Below, one piece after another: positions 1-11,669 of a stretch of 64,000 nt of DNA. The notes beneath the pieces were generated by a model. It had not been told where the DNA came from, did no database searches, and was given only the letters and a program-made list of their open reading frames with translations. A program made the position numbers and the translations under genes. The stretch is from Panaeolus papilionaceus (lineage: Eukaryota; Basidiomycota; Agaricomycetes; Agaricales), in the NCBI GenBank assembly GCA_015501605.1, contig JADNRZ010000002.1, positions 2,232,001 to 2,296,000 on the forward strand, read 5' to 3'. Positions within the stretch are counted from its first letter, which is position 1; every line of letters starts with the position of its first letter.

Positions 1-1715
1 TAAGAGTTGTAACGGGCGTTGTCAACACCATTGATTCCGTAGATAGAATCGTACTTTATAAATGGTCAGATTTTAAGGTGATATAAAAAAAGAGGGAGCA
101 TACGTCATCACGTCCGGTCGACTGAATGGAGTTGAAAGTCAAAGCAGAGTTATCGTAGCTGCCTGAAAGGCGAGAGAGCGATGCTTGAATCTCATTTCCG
201 ATTGCAGCGTCAGTGAGATGGTTAGGTGTGGCGATGCGGCCGTTTAAGGCTTGGAGATCCGGGGTATGAGGTGTTCCAGGAGTCTTCAATAGGTGGGACG
301 TCGTGCTTGGCATTCCAAGTGGTGTCGCTGGCACTGAACGAGTAGTCGCCGACAAGCTGTCCAACAGGCTATGTGGTGAGCCACGACGGGAGGTTGGGGC
401 TTGATGAGAATGAACTGAACCCTGAGATTGTTGAGAAACGAGCGGCACTGCGGAAGCCGAAGACGGTCCCCCAAGAATAGTGTTCGCCAAATCATCTGAA
501 GGAGCAGAAAGTGTGACATTAGGGTTGGTTACCGTTCGACGATCTGATCGCGGAATGGAACCATCGGGCCCTCTCGGATTTCCCTGATACTGCTGCCATT
601 CAGAAGATTTCTGGTTTCGCGGAGAAGTTTGGCTAACGTGGGCAAGGTCAAGCGCAGCAGAGGCACTGGAAATCTGCAACAAGCTCAGGGTTATTGAACG
701 TGAAATAAATCGAGAATGGTGGTAGCGAACCTTGTTTGGATAGGCATGGTGATATTTATCGTCGTCGGAGGTTGGTAGATTCCTCATAGCGTCTATAATA
801 AGTCAATAAGAGTTCTAGAGAGAGAAGCCAGGAAGAAAATAACGCACTGTGCATTTCCTGGTCTAACTGCTCATCCAACATCATTCCCGCATTGTACGTG
901 CTGGCATATCTAGCTCCTTCATCGTCAGGATAACGACCATTGCGAACGAGAATGGAAGCAGAAACTGGTGTAGGGATGGGCGAGGCTCTGGAAGAACGCT
1001 CTCCAGCAATGGCAAGGCTTTGTAAATGAGCAGCAATGTCTTCATCCTGGCTGCTGGCGGAGGTTCTTCTGCTAGCGGGCATACTCTTGGCAGGCGGTCG
1101 GGCGAACGAATTTCCACCAGTCCCTCCCATGGCCAAATCAGGAGACAAGTTGACCGAGGACGCGTAAGTTACAGATTTTCGTTTGTCTCCGGTGGATCCA
1201 ACACCTTTTGAGAGAATGTCGATATCTGGTTGAGATGAGCGGAGTTGACGATTGTTGGGACCCATGTCTGCGAGAGTGGCATTCAGTCGAGGAGGAGTAG
1301 TTGGAGCGGATACCGCTATGTGCTGAACACCGTTTCCATTCGACTGGTAGGGGATGCTGAGAAGCTCTTGCGCTTGTTGCTGTTCCAAAGCCCTCATTTG
1401 ATCTTCAAACATTTTCCGTTGGAGGAGACGCTGACGCTCGTGTTCGAGACGCTTCAATTCGACACGCTAAAGATTGAGTTGGTTGGAGTAAGAAAGAAAG
1501 GAAGGGTAGAAGGATGTGGCGGCAAGACTTACTGCCGACATATTATTACCCAATCTTGCGGCCTAGTGAAAAGATACGTGAGACGAGAGGCATGGAGTTT
1601 AAGGTGTTTAACCCACCGAATCGGCGAGGTCCAAAAAAGCTGGTGGACTGCCGTTTCTGTCGTCAGATGGTGGATTATTATCAGTAGGGGAGATATTATT
1701 TTCAGTATGATTCAT
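1..1715 (-). CDS. Ser/Pro-rich protein with short coiled coil, 3' end beyond window
   Basis: Not identified. The ATG at 1713-1715 opens a model join(1617..1715, 1533..1562, 848..1466, 104..792, <1..53) read leftwards; all junctions are GT-AG and keep frame, and the second exon is only 30 nt. After an acidic N-terminus comes a charged helix (about residues 45-75, KRLEHERQRLLQRKMFEDQM and a Gln run) likely to form a coiled coil. The rest is Ser/Thr/Pro-rich with many SP/TP sites and looks disordered. Exon 104..792 may hide a further 57-nt intron at 674..730 whose length is a multiple of three; removing it deletes an out-of-place hydrophobic stretch. The coding sequence runs off the left edge, so any folded C-terminal domain is unseen. 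A nuclear or RNA-binding role is only a guess. Confidence 0.6.
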
Positions 1716-2642
1716 TTTGCGTAGAGCGACGGTGTTGGTGGTAATGTCAAGTTTTTGCGAGCAGTGAAGGACAGGGTGAAAAGGAAAGTTATGATGAAGG
1801 TTGACAATAAAGAGACGACGAAGGAGGGCAATAAAAAGACGAGTATGGGCTTATAGGCTATGTGAAAGGAAGGAAGGAGAGAGAAAAAGATAAATGTCAA
1901 GTAAATTCAATACAAGTTTTTGAAAAAGTAATTACCTTGTAAAAGTGAAGTGGTAGTGATATTACAAAGGCCTCTAAAGCCAGCTGCAGACTTATTAATT
2001 GTTGTAGAATTATAGATTGAAATTGTTGTCGACGAACAGTTTTTTAATACGGCCAAGGCTTTGTAAGATGGAGGTTGGAGGAAGAAAGAGAAATGGTAGT
2101 TGTTGAGTGAATATAAGTATCACAACCCTTGACATGAAATCCCTGACAAGACAACACTACAAACTCCGGCAATTCCCTTCAAATTTTTCAACTCCGGCTC
2201 AACCGAAAATATTCACCCTGCATCATTGACTGAGGTACACATAAACTACTCTTGTAATTCAACTAATTACTAATGTAATCACCGTCAACATATATTATAC
2301 ATAATAATATCCAACCTTGCAAATTTTTATGTACAAAGACAGAAGGAAAAAAAAAAACCAACAAACATCAGACGGTGATCACCCTGTATCCAATCTCGCC
2401 TATACTTACCAAAATATTTAACCCCGATGTACTACATTAGCCGACTCATACTTACGGTAAAGAACATACGTGGTTTCTAGATTCCTCACGTAACAGCCTC
2501 AATTCATGCCATCCAACTTTAATTATGTCTGTCGTTCAATAAACAAACCCCTCATTGTAAATCATTAGACATATCCAATAAACTAATCCTACTACTGTCC
2601 TTCATTACAACCCTTCGAACTCACACTATCGTATCAACAAAT
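1716..2642. other. Intergenic / 5' leader region, no gene seen
   Basis: AT-rich DNA between the start of the leftward gene at 1715 and the stop of the next leftward gene at 2643. On the minus strand it has pyrimidine-rich stretches typical of fungal promoters and 5' leaders (about 1750-2100) and then AT-rich sequence. Reading frames here are short and show no similarity I recognise. It probably holds the promoter and leader of the left gene and the 3' UTR of the Vps38-like gene. Confidence 0.5.
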
Positions 2643-5600
2643 TCATGTCGCAGATCCATTTTCCTCGGCGTGGATTGTCTTACGATCCTCCTCATCCTGT
2701 CCCTCCCAAGACCCAGAATCCCCATCAATCGTATTCGCTTCTTCCGCCCCATTAACCGAACCTTCACGGGTCGAGGTCGACGGATACCGAACTCTCAAAA
2801 AGTCACTCAGCGGCCCGAATCCTAGGAAAGCGCTTCTTCCCCCCTTTCTCGACTCTTCTAGCGCGTTGGTCGGTGTCCTTGTCCCTTCATTGGGTAACAG
2901 TGTCTCCGACGAATTGCATCTACCCCCTAGTTGTGACCCTTTGGGTGTTGTCGACGCATCACCGACTGGTGACGGTTCACGCTCAGGGGTGCCGACAGCA
3001 GAATTCAAAGAAGACACCGAAATCGGTCGAGGCAACGAACTTCAATACTTTTCAGAACGGCGTATGAAATCCTAAGGATGCGGATGACGTACTATGATAC
3101 GCTAGAGGCCCCGTAGCTGAGTGTCAGCAGGAGATTCTTCAGGTTAGGAAGTGTGTGTCTGAGGTCCAAAGCGCGTAGATCACGATCCGCCATGAGCTGT
3201 GCAATGTTAAGCGTAAAATACCTCACTTGAAAGAGGAAATAGTTACTATTTCGATATCCTTGTTTAGCAAGAACACCGCGTACTCAAAACGATATGTGTC
3301 TACGCCCTTCGAATATAACGGAAATCTAAGAAACTTCGTCAATCCAAGACATAAAAGTTCCTCTCATAATAAACAAATGAAAAAAAGCCTCACATTCGAG
3401 GTCCAACCATGGCGGAGATCCCATCCTTAATGACGCTACGACTCCCAATGCACGTTACTGGATAAACTAGGCTTTTACCTAGATATGCGGACAGTAATTG
3501 AAGAATCTGCGCGACGTATCCAAATGCCGTAGCTATACCCTCTTCGGTAACTTCTTTATGATCGAGCATGGAGAGTGGTGGCGCGGGATCCTGTGCCAAT
3601 ACAGGGATGGGGAGCGGGATGTCCAATATGGTAAACAGGAGGTCAGGGGGCGAATAGAGCTCGATGGGGTATATCGTGCAAAGAATATTTATCAGTGATG
3701 TTCTCAACGAAGAAATCTTCTTGTTGAACGCAAGTAGTCGTGAACTGCACTCGAATAGTAAGTTACCTTTTATGAATTAGTTGTGGCTGATAGACCCACC
3801 GCTCTGACTCTATTACGTCGTATAAACCATGGTCAAAGAACTCCATCTCTTGCGCAATTTGCAAAACTTCCCTTCGCCGCGCGAAATCCCTTTCTCGTTC
3901 GGTAATCCTAAGCCTCGCTAATGCAGGTGAATGCAAGCTGAAGTGGAACAAGAGTATTAAAGTACCTTTACGTGACTCCAGTAGCACTTGAGCCTTTTGT
4001 TCCTGAAGCTGTTTAATGAAAGCCTCTCTTTGCGAAATTTGGCGCTTCTTTATTGGACAAACATTGAACGCGTGTCACAAGCAGTTATTCAAAACGCGTA
4101 CCAATCCGTAGGTTCCATCGTGGTCGAAGTTCCGTGAAATGTTGGCCCCGATCTCTTTTAAAGAGCTCTCGTTATCGAGAATGCACGACTGCAGAGTTAC
4201 AAGTCTTTGATTGAGATAGGTCAACCTTGTATCCAGAAAAGGGACTGGCGAATGGCTCACTTGAATATATCTTGCCATCCCGCCGTTTTGGAAAGCTGAC
4301 GTAGAGTTGTACTTGAGGGCTCCGCTTGACTGTCTCTTGAGGTGAGCTGAATTGCCTTGGGTGATAAATCTTCTGTCTGCTTGCGAGCACTGTTGGACTT
4401 CGTTTCTGGATCAGAAGCATAACCTAACGATGGTGAAGCTGATCGAGAGTCAGAGTTGAGTGGCGGGAGATAGAACGCTCTTCCGAGGGGTGCCAACGTC
4501 ACAACAAGGGTATTTGAAGGTAGCTGAATAGACGAGCCTTCCAACTTTAAAGCTTGGATGTGAGTGAGCAGATTTCTTGCAGGTATAATCCCCTTACCGG
4601 CGATTCAGGGACTGGAACCAATCGCCTCAAGTCGACATCCCAGTCATCCAACTTTCTCCAGTCACTCTGGTGAAGGTCATAGCCTAACGGCCTTGGTCTG
4701 TGATCTGTCCGGTAGTCTTCCTTGATGAACTGACCCGCGTCCCTGCCCCAGATTTCGACGATGAGGCGATGGCCTGTGAACCCAGCAAGTGACGAAGTAC
4801 TTTGCGAATTGAAATCAAAGGGGAAGATGGGATTCGTTGATGGTCTATGAGTTCGAGAGCAGTAGACGGTGCGTTGCTGTATGCCACTCGAGTTTACTCC
4901 TTCGTCAGATGCGCCGTTAACTATAAGGTGATGCGGTTTGCCTATGGCCGGAGGTAAGTTGTCCAATACATCCCGCTTGTTGGTGGTGCTAACTAATTTA
5001 CCCTTACCCATTTTGCGTTCTGTATCCTTAGCTAGTAGGATTTTTGAGACCTGACGCTTAGGTGGAGAAAGGGAATTGAAATTTGACTGATGAATGGGTG
5101 CAGAACGGAGGGCTGTGGACAGAGCGCGCTGAGAAGGTGTGGAATGATGCGGTGAGGCGGTCTGGTCTCCGCTCGTTGTTTCTGCTGGAGCGGCAATTGT
5201 TACAAGTGTCTCGACCAGTCTTGACCTTACCACTTTTTCCAGGGAGCTTTGAGAATTCTGAAAGAGCAATACTGGTGCATGAATGTCATTTGTTCCGGCT
5301 GTGAGTAATGACGCAGATGAGGTTAAAGAACTCGTTCTTGCTCTTCGTGCACGTAAAGAGTGTATCGATCTCGACGACGAATACGATTGTGCACCTGGCC
5401 CTGTCGATATTGATGGACTGGTGGGGGACCTTTCACGGATATTTCTTGAAAATGACACAGCACGACCTCTTGTCTCGCTCCCTGAAACCACTAAATCGCC
5501 ATCCTCTCGCGGTGAATTAGCGTGTCGAGTGGCGGTAGAAGTGCTTGAAGGTTTCCGAGTCCGGCGTCTAGAGATAATGGTCTCAAAATCGTCCATAGAA

Positions 5601-5822
5601 TATGGGGCGCCGACGAACTGCTGCTCAGCAGGTTGCGACAGGGCTGTTGTGACTGCATCTCGAAAGGGAAAGGGAGTGAGGTTGCGGACTTGAATGGAAG
5701 TAATATGGCGTATGCATCTCTAGTACATATGAGCATAGGCGCGTGATAGATAATGAATGACAGACGGGTGTTATGTGATCTCCTTGCAACAGAGATGGTG
5801 AATGTGGTTCAGCCAAATTCAT
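2643..5822 (-). CDS. VPS38: Vps38/UVRAG-like subunit of the class III PI3-kinase (Beclin-1) complex
   Basis: Predicted 908-residue protein from ten exons: complement(join(2643..3039, 3093..3196, 3247..3325, 3394..3749, 3796..3917, 3966..4047, 4102..4225, 4261..4544, 4598..5719, 5766..5822)); the total is divisible by three. The family acts with Vps34, Vps15 and Vps30/Beclin-1 in endosomal sorting and autophagy. Seen: an N-terminal block (RHITSIQVRNLTPFP) typical of basidiomycete members, a C2-like region ending in DWDVDLRRLVPVP, a coiled-coil middle (TLQSCILDNESSL), and the most conserved block IYPIELYSPPDLLFTILD ... LVYPVTCIGSRSVIKD ... GVDTYRFEYAVFLLNKDI. The tail is Ser/acidic. The start at 5822 rests on a weak GTCTGT donor; ATG 5596 is the alternative but would lose the conserved N-terminal block. 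The intron at 4226..4260 is only 35 nt. One intron (3040..3092) splits an apparent TAG into a Tyr codon. The neighbouring genes show no functional link. Confidence 0.85.
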
Positions 5823-6069
5823 TTAGTTTGACGCCCTATTAACAATGATATTAAATTATATTAAATTGAACAATAAAAAATGAATTACCGATTGATAAAA
5901 GGGCCTGAAATAAGGAGAACTCAAAGTAGTGTGAGGATGGAAAGTAACAACAACATTGACTTTGGCCCCTTCCACAGTGCCATCATGTATATTACGCTTG
6001 AATTACTCTTTACGGTAATCAACATCTCTGCTTAAAACTCATTCAATTCAGTTCAATCCACCAACATCC

Positions 6070-7588
6070 ATGTCCTCAACGCCAAATCCTTCTCCAGTAA
6101 AATCTCATATATTAGTCACTAATGAAGAAATAGATGCAAAACTTATGCCACCTCCCCCTGATCCTCTTCCAAAAGAGTCGAAATTTCTCCAACCAGAATT
6201 TGATGCTCTCAGTAGTTGTTTGAAGGTGTGCCATCATCCTACAGGTAGTATTCCACACAATCTCATTCATACGGCTTTCTAGGAAATCATCGTAAAAACA
6301 GGTCAGATATACAATTTCTATGCTGAAACCCATAAATTGTTGGTGTCACAAATATTATCTTGTGTAGGAATGATGCTCAACTCTTCACAGAGGGATTCAG
6401 CAACAGGCTCCATATCCATCACGCTCATTAACAGGTGCTCTGGGACGCGAGGTTGAAAAATACGACCAATTCTGTGACTCCATTGCGTCTTCTATCGTAA
6501 GCTTTTCGCCCTCCAGATAATTCAACCAATGAACTAATGTCGTGGTTCAGAATAAAACCATCAGTATTTTGAAACATGAACTTGCAACTGAACAGGAAAA
6601 GAAGCGACGTGAACAAGAGGCCGAAAGTCAAAGAATGAAAGCCGAGCTCGAGAAAGCTGCTGCGACGGCTCCTTCCTCACCAGTATTGTCCACAGAAAAT
6701 CTACCTTCGGATGGAGATACGTCCACACCCCTACGAAAGCCACATAATCTTCCTGTTAGACGCCAATCCGCGATCTCATTTTCTTCTTTGCAAAGACCCG
6801 CGTTCCCTTTAAAGCTGGATCTATCCTCACCTTCTCTTCGGCTTTCCGAGGAAGACGCCTCTCTCTATTCAAAGGAACCTGCATCGCCCGTCACCCTCGC
6901 CCCAAAATCAGCTCGACCTATAGACGCACATGAATTCCAAGCTGACTTCATGGCTGCATTTGCCAGTTCCTCCGTACAGTCGGATATGATGCATCCCCCA
7001 GAACTTGACCTTTCAACCATGCACTTACCCCAAAAACCACCAACAATGCTAGGAGGTGTCGGTTTAGGTGATTCTTCTGACAAACCGATAGAACTTGACT
7101 TGGAGAGCATGGACATGGAAATATCAGAAATCGAACTCTTCGGCGAACACCCCGATTCAGCTGCGTCATCCAATCCACTCTTTGCCCCTCCAACAGCCCA
7201 GGGCTCAGGGCAAAAGGGTACCGACCCTCAAATTGCAAAAGTCGATGATCTAAACCTTAATCCAGAGCTTTTTGGGGAGTTCACAGCGAATCCAGAGCTA
7301 GCAGCAGAATTACTGCCTCAAGAAAATGCTTCCGTCCCATCACCTGGGACGTTGATGGCTCAACTTACCTCCTCGCAATTTATGGGCCTTAAGGAGTCAA
7401 CATCAACTGAAGGAACAGAAAACTTCAATCTTAACTCGATTGATCTATCACATCTCGCATCTGGAATCTTCAACCATAACCAGGATGCCGAAATAGGCTT
7501 TCCTATGGACATGGATTCATTCATGGCTATGGATGGCAACATCGAGGAAAAGTCTTCCCAGGAACCCAGCGCATCACACCCTCAATGA
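6070..7588 (+). CDS. Coiled-coil protein with acidic, SP-rich C-terminus (unidentified)
   Basis: Model join(6070..6225, 6283..6361, 6435..6496, 6551..7588), 444 residues, in frame throughout. The first ~130 residues are helical: a segment with EIIVKTGQIYNFYAETHKLL leads into ALGREVEKYDQFCDSI and then a Glu/Lys-rich coiled coil (KHELATEQEKKRREQEAE). From about residue 150 the chain is disordered, with SP motifs and several acidic hydrophobic patches (IELDLESMDMEISEIELF, DDLNLNPELF, MDMDSFMAM) that resemble transcription activation segments. Helical head plus acidic tail recalls fungal Mediator tail subunits such as Med2/Med29, but I could not confirm this. The junction 6361/6435 is the least certain: the second exon stays open past the chosen donor. 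Confidence 0.6.
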
Positions 7589-8518
7589 ACTCCAGGGCAG
7601 ATCGATTGCATTTTAAAGTGTATGTGCGCAGTATTTCCTCGAAACGTCTACCTGCCTTTTCCTGGCTTTATGGTGTTTTTCACTCTTGTTTCGGTGATCA
7701 CTGATGGCTGTGCCTTTTCATGTTTGACAGACACGCAGGCATCTAAACCATGTGGGAAGCAGCACTTCTATCTGGACTTTCATCGGGTTCATCCATTTCC
7801 TTATCGAACGTGCCCTACCAGTTTCTCCTTTGCTTCGAATGGACCATGTTCTTTCTTCATAAACGTTTGGGAGCGTCCACGTGTTTCTGAAGCTCGACAT
7901 GCAACACCAATGGCCATGTGTTCCATGGCCACAGCATACTCCTTCGTACACAAGCGGGTGTCCGTTCAACGTTGGAAATTCTGCTCCTCCTACCACACCG
8001 TAGCGCTGGCACGATTACTTTTTATAACAAGCACAACGATCTGCTACTAAGATCAAACCATTCTGCATGACTTAAATTTGGAGCAGCTATTTTTCGAGTA
8101 TCACTCTAGAGGAGGCTGTTTATTCTGCCAAAAGACCAGAAAATCGAAGAGGTCGCATTGTTGCCTTGTACGGTTTGTGCGGAACTATTTCCTTGTTTGT
8201 TCTATAAGTTTTGAAAGCGTGCTTATGTCGCATACTCTTGAGCAGAAACCCCCATGGATTTTAATCTTTGCCTCTAGGCTAACAATAACTTCCCGAGCTA
8301 ATCTAATATGCAGTTACGTTAGGTTATCTATTTTAAGATCATTTCTCCACCATCTCCTCCGTAACTGTCAAGAGAAGCCCTCGCTCTCGTGCGCTGTGCG
8401 ACGCCGACACATGTGGAATATATGTTCATGTTACCAGTACCCCCTGCCTGTCGAGTATATAAGAGCGGATGGAAGAATACCTTTGAGCCCCAAGTTCAAC
8501 TTTCAGGATCTTCTTGAC
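7589..8518 (+). other. Intergenic region: 3' UTR of upstream gene and nuclease promoter
   Basis: No supported gene. A 142-codon ATG frame (7622-8050) starts 34 bases after the previous stop, has no recognisable motif and uneven composition, and is read as 3' UTR by chance. The right end carries the TATA element of the nuclease gene. Confidence 0.5.
8456..8463 (+). promoter_or_regulatory. TATA box of S1/P1 nuclease gene
   Basis: TATATAAG lies 56 bases upstream of the nuclease start codon, a distance that would place transcription start around 8490 and leave a short leader. Strong TATA elements are common on regulated, secreted-enzyme genes. Confidence 0.6.
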
Positions 8519-10153
8519 ATGTACTTTCTCGCACCTGCAGCCTCTGTTCTCCTTTTCGCCACCCAAGCTGCGGCCTGGGGCGCTAGCGGGCATCAAGCCG
8601 TTGGGTATGTTCTTCGCGATTGATAAGTGTTTCCTAGGACTGATTCCCCTGTCTCTCGCAGATATGTTGCCATGCAGGTAATACATGTTGAGCACCTCGA
8701 AGGGCAATCGTCATCAACCTGTTACAGTTCTTAGCGCCTAAGGCTCTTTCTTTCGTTCAATCGTCTCTTGGATCAACTTATAGCCAATCTCTTGGTCCTG
8801 CAGCCACAGTAAGCCGCATTGATACCTATGTCTCTACGTGCCTGACATCCGCTCAGTGGGCCGACGACATCAAGTCAGGTGGTCAATATGGATGGTTAAT
8901 CACCCCTCCTCTCGCTCCCGTTTTACCTTTATTGATTGATATTCTTATATCTAGGGCATCTGCCCTTCACTACGTCGATGCAGAAGGTGCTTCGTTTTCG
9001 TTGAGCGCGTCAGCTGTTCCTCATACTTTTTTTATTTTCTTTTTGCACAGACAACCCGCCTAGTTCTTGCTCCATATCAGAGAGCCGGGACTGCGCCGAT
9101 GGCAAATGCATCCGTAGGTTGATTCGCTCCTGTTATGAGTATCTAAGTAAAAATGTGTTTGCCTACAGTGACTGCTATTGCAAACTACACCAGCCGAGTT
9201 GTGGACACGTCCTTGTCTTCAGCTCAAAGACAAGAAGCCCTGAAGTTCTTGGGTATGTCGGCCAGTGATTACAAGTGTGAACTGTCTAATATTTTGGTTT
9301 ACAGACCATGTACATAACTCCCTCTAACTGTTCAGTTCCCTTTTCTGATATTTGCATCGCCTTGTAGTTCATTGGCGACATCGGGCAGCCTCTCCATGTG
9401 GAAGCTCGCGCAACAGGCGGTAATGACATTAGCGTCAAATGCAGCGGATCCACGACCAATCTTCATTCGGTAAGTCTTCTGTCGATCGAAAAATAATTTT
9501 ACACACTAACCCTCTGTTGTAGTTATGGGGTGAGATCGGTTCATTTCACCGTTATACTCGATTTAACTTTCATAGATTCTGGCATGATCAACAAGCTTCT
9601 CGCTGCGCAATACGACGGCTCAGTCACAACCTGGGCTTCAACTCTGGTTACTCGCATCAAAGTATGTCGTCCGAAAAAACCCTGCATGTAAATTTCTGAT
9701 GACAGTATGATAGTCTGGTACTTACAAATCGCAAGCAAGTTCCTGGATCTCCTGTTCTTCGACTACAGCTCGGGCAAAGACCATGGAGAAAGATCTTCAC
9801 AACCATTTTAATCCACGAGCCATTCAGCCATTGGAATGCCCTCTTGTCTGGGCTGCTGACTCAAATAAACTAGACTGCGTGGGTGCTCCAAAATACCCAT
9901 CTGCATGTCGATATACGACTGACATCTTCGTTGACTTCTCAGTCTCACGTATTCACATACACGTCGGGACAAGACTTGTGCACGTCCAGCTACTACACCG
10001 GTGCTGTTCCTATCGTAAGCCTCATGCTGCTTTTGCTATTTCTGCGCGATGATTTACTGACCCGATATGTAGATTGAAACCCAGATTGCGAAACAAGGGT
10101 ATCGCCTTGCTGCATGGTTAAATGTTCTGTTCGACGGCCAAACCAACTTGTGA
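8519..10153 (+). CDS. Secreted S1/P1-type single-strand-specific nuclease
   Basis: A zinc-dependent extracellular nuclease that degrades single-stranded DNA/RNA and usually removes 3'-phosphate. Model: join(8519..8604, 8662..8677, 8728..8808, 8857..8894, 8955..8986, 9051..9113, 9169..9252, 9305..9309, 9368..9469, 9523..9529, 9576..9661, 9714..9878, 9943..10014, 10073..10153), 305 residues, divisible by three. A 19-residue signal peptide ends before Trp20, which in this family becomes the N-terminal zinc ligand. The ligand set is complete: WGASGH, WADDI, ALHYVD, FLDHFIGDIGQPLH and NLHSLWDSGM supply the His and Asp residues of the tri-zinc site. Cys pairs suit a secreted fold, and NYT and NPR/NLH segments flank the core. 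Two exons are only 5 and 7 nt; both are needed to rebuild conserved active-site motifs. Likely role: nutrient phosphate or nucleoside scavenging. Confidence 0.93.
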
Positions 10154-10391
10154 AAGGCAGTTGCATCTGTACCTGTATATGACCGTCTATGTATCATCGA
10201 GTTCGTCTGTTCAAATACAAATACACATTACATGCAGGATAGCATCAACTATTTCATATCATCGAAAGAAATAGAAAAACGCATGGATAGCCGAGCGTCA
10301 GTGACAGAAGAAAAAATGGACGAACACGGCGAAGAAATGGGGCCAACCAAGAATGAACCAATAGAATAAGACCGTCCACACAAGCTGCATG

Positions 10392-11452
10392 TTATGACGA
10401 GGAAGATACGTATTTGTCCAATTTTTTGCGCAATGTGTGATCGGAAGGCACACCAACACCCTCTAACGCTCTTGCAAGGCCTGATACCAGATCAAGTCTG
10501 TCCTTGGGATCAAGAGTGCTCGACTCCAAAACCTCCCTCACAGCTCGTGCTAGTCGACCCTTTGGTTTGGCTGGATTGGGGGTTGTAGGTGACTTTGGGA
10601 TGGCATGCTTCGGCTTGGATGTGACCTTGACTTTAGGAACTATGAGTAAGGGTTCGATGATTTCTGTCCTAAATCGTCGATGAGCGAGTGACGAGATAGG
10701 GACTATTCGATCCGGGTGACTGGCAGCCTCAGCGCATGACTCTGCGAAGGCAAGCTGCTCTGGAGTTTGACCCTCATAGAAACCCCACTTAGCTAATTCC
10801 TTGAGTCTGCTTTCACGAATTTTTTTTGCCATAATTTCACGAGTGTCCTCCGGGTTAATTTCTTTTGTGTCCTTTGCTAATGCTTGGATGACATCGGCGA
10901 GATTGAGCCATCCTCGACCTTCATCTACGGCCCGTTTAACGTAGTGTCGATTTACATAATTGAGAAGTCTATTCGCAGATTGTGCACCGAGGGAGTACCT
11001 GTTGTAGGAGTTTACGAGGTACTGAACGAGAGGGATATCGTCGATAGGTGCATTAAGTGATATTTCACGAGCAGCCTCGGCAAAATAATTATCGAGCTGG
11101 GTATAAATGTCGCTGCCTGTGTGAGATGATTTTTGAGGTGCAAGTTTATTGGTGATAGCTGGAGATTGTTCGCTCTGGGCAGTAAAACTAGAAAAGTAAA
11201 AAATTAAAAAAAGTAAAAAAAGGAAATTTAGTGAGTTATTCAAGTTTCAAGATATGTGAAAGTTCACTAGTTGTAACATGCAGAGTGAATTCCAGCATAA
11301 AGACCGAAATCTATAGCCGGGGCTTTTCCATTGTGAATTTCAGAAGGAGATTTTATTATATGATCTAAAGCAGGAAGTAGATATGCCCAAAGCGCTGACA
11401 GTGAAGTTGCAGGATTTGCGCTGCCTGAGGCTGGATTGAGCACAGTAGCCAT
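10392..11452 (-). CDS. Cullin-N-terminal-repeat-like stand-alone protein
   Basis: Two exons, complement(join(10392..11187, 11268..11452)), 326 residues. The start reads like a cullin first helix (LWAYLLPALDHI ... AIDFGLYAGIHSACYNYFTA), followed by IYTQLDNYFAEAAREI, a helical region with LLNYVNRHYVKRAVDEGRGW, and a Lys/Pro-rich C-terminal part ending in LRKKLDKYV. Cullins scaffold ubiquitin ligases: the N-terminal repeats bind substrate adaptors and the C-terminal domain binds RING protein. This protein has the adaptor-binding side only and no cullin-homology or NEDD8 domain, at less than half the normal length. I recall similar short cullin-repeat-like proteins in mushrooms. The intron splits an apparent TAG into a Tyr codon. 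Whether it binds Skp1/BTB adaptors, perhaps as a competitor, is inference. Confidence 0.7.
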
Positions 11453-11618
11453 GAAGTTGTGGTCATAACACGAAACAGGGCTTACTTCCTTTTTTGTCTT
11501 TCCAAAATCGCCAGATGTGATGATTGTGACGAATCAAAAAGGTTTGATCAATCCGTTTAGTTTCATTCATATTCAAGTTTTATATATTTTTTATTTTAAT
11601 AAATTTAAATCTAAACAT

Positions 11619-11626
11619 TATAAAAG
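11619..11626 (+). promoter_or_regulatory. TATA box of HMG-box gene
   Basis: TATAAAAG lies 51 bases before the ATG of the HMG-box gene in an A/T-rich leader, at a normal distance for a TATA element with a short 5' UTR. Confidence 0.55.
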
Positions 11627-11669
11627 GAGGGAAGAGAAAGAAAGGAAAGAGTTACCAACCATCCCAATC

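Noticed and set aside
5594..5596. ATG 5596 as start of the Vps38-like protein
   Set aside because: The conserved block RHITSIQVRNLTPFP lies upstream in the same frame, so the start must be earlier; ATG 5822 with a 46-nt intron is preferred.
7622..8050. 142-codon ATG frame after the coiled-coil gene
   Set aside because: It starts 34 bases after a stop, has no motif, mixed composition with many Cys/Phe/His, and no splice or promoter context; read as 3' UTR.
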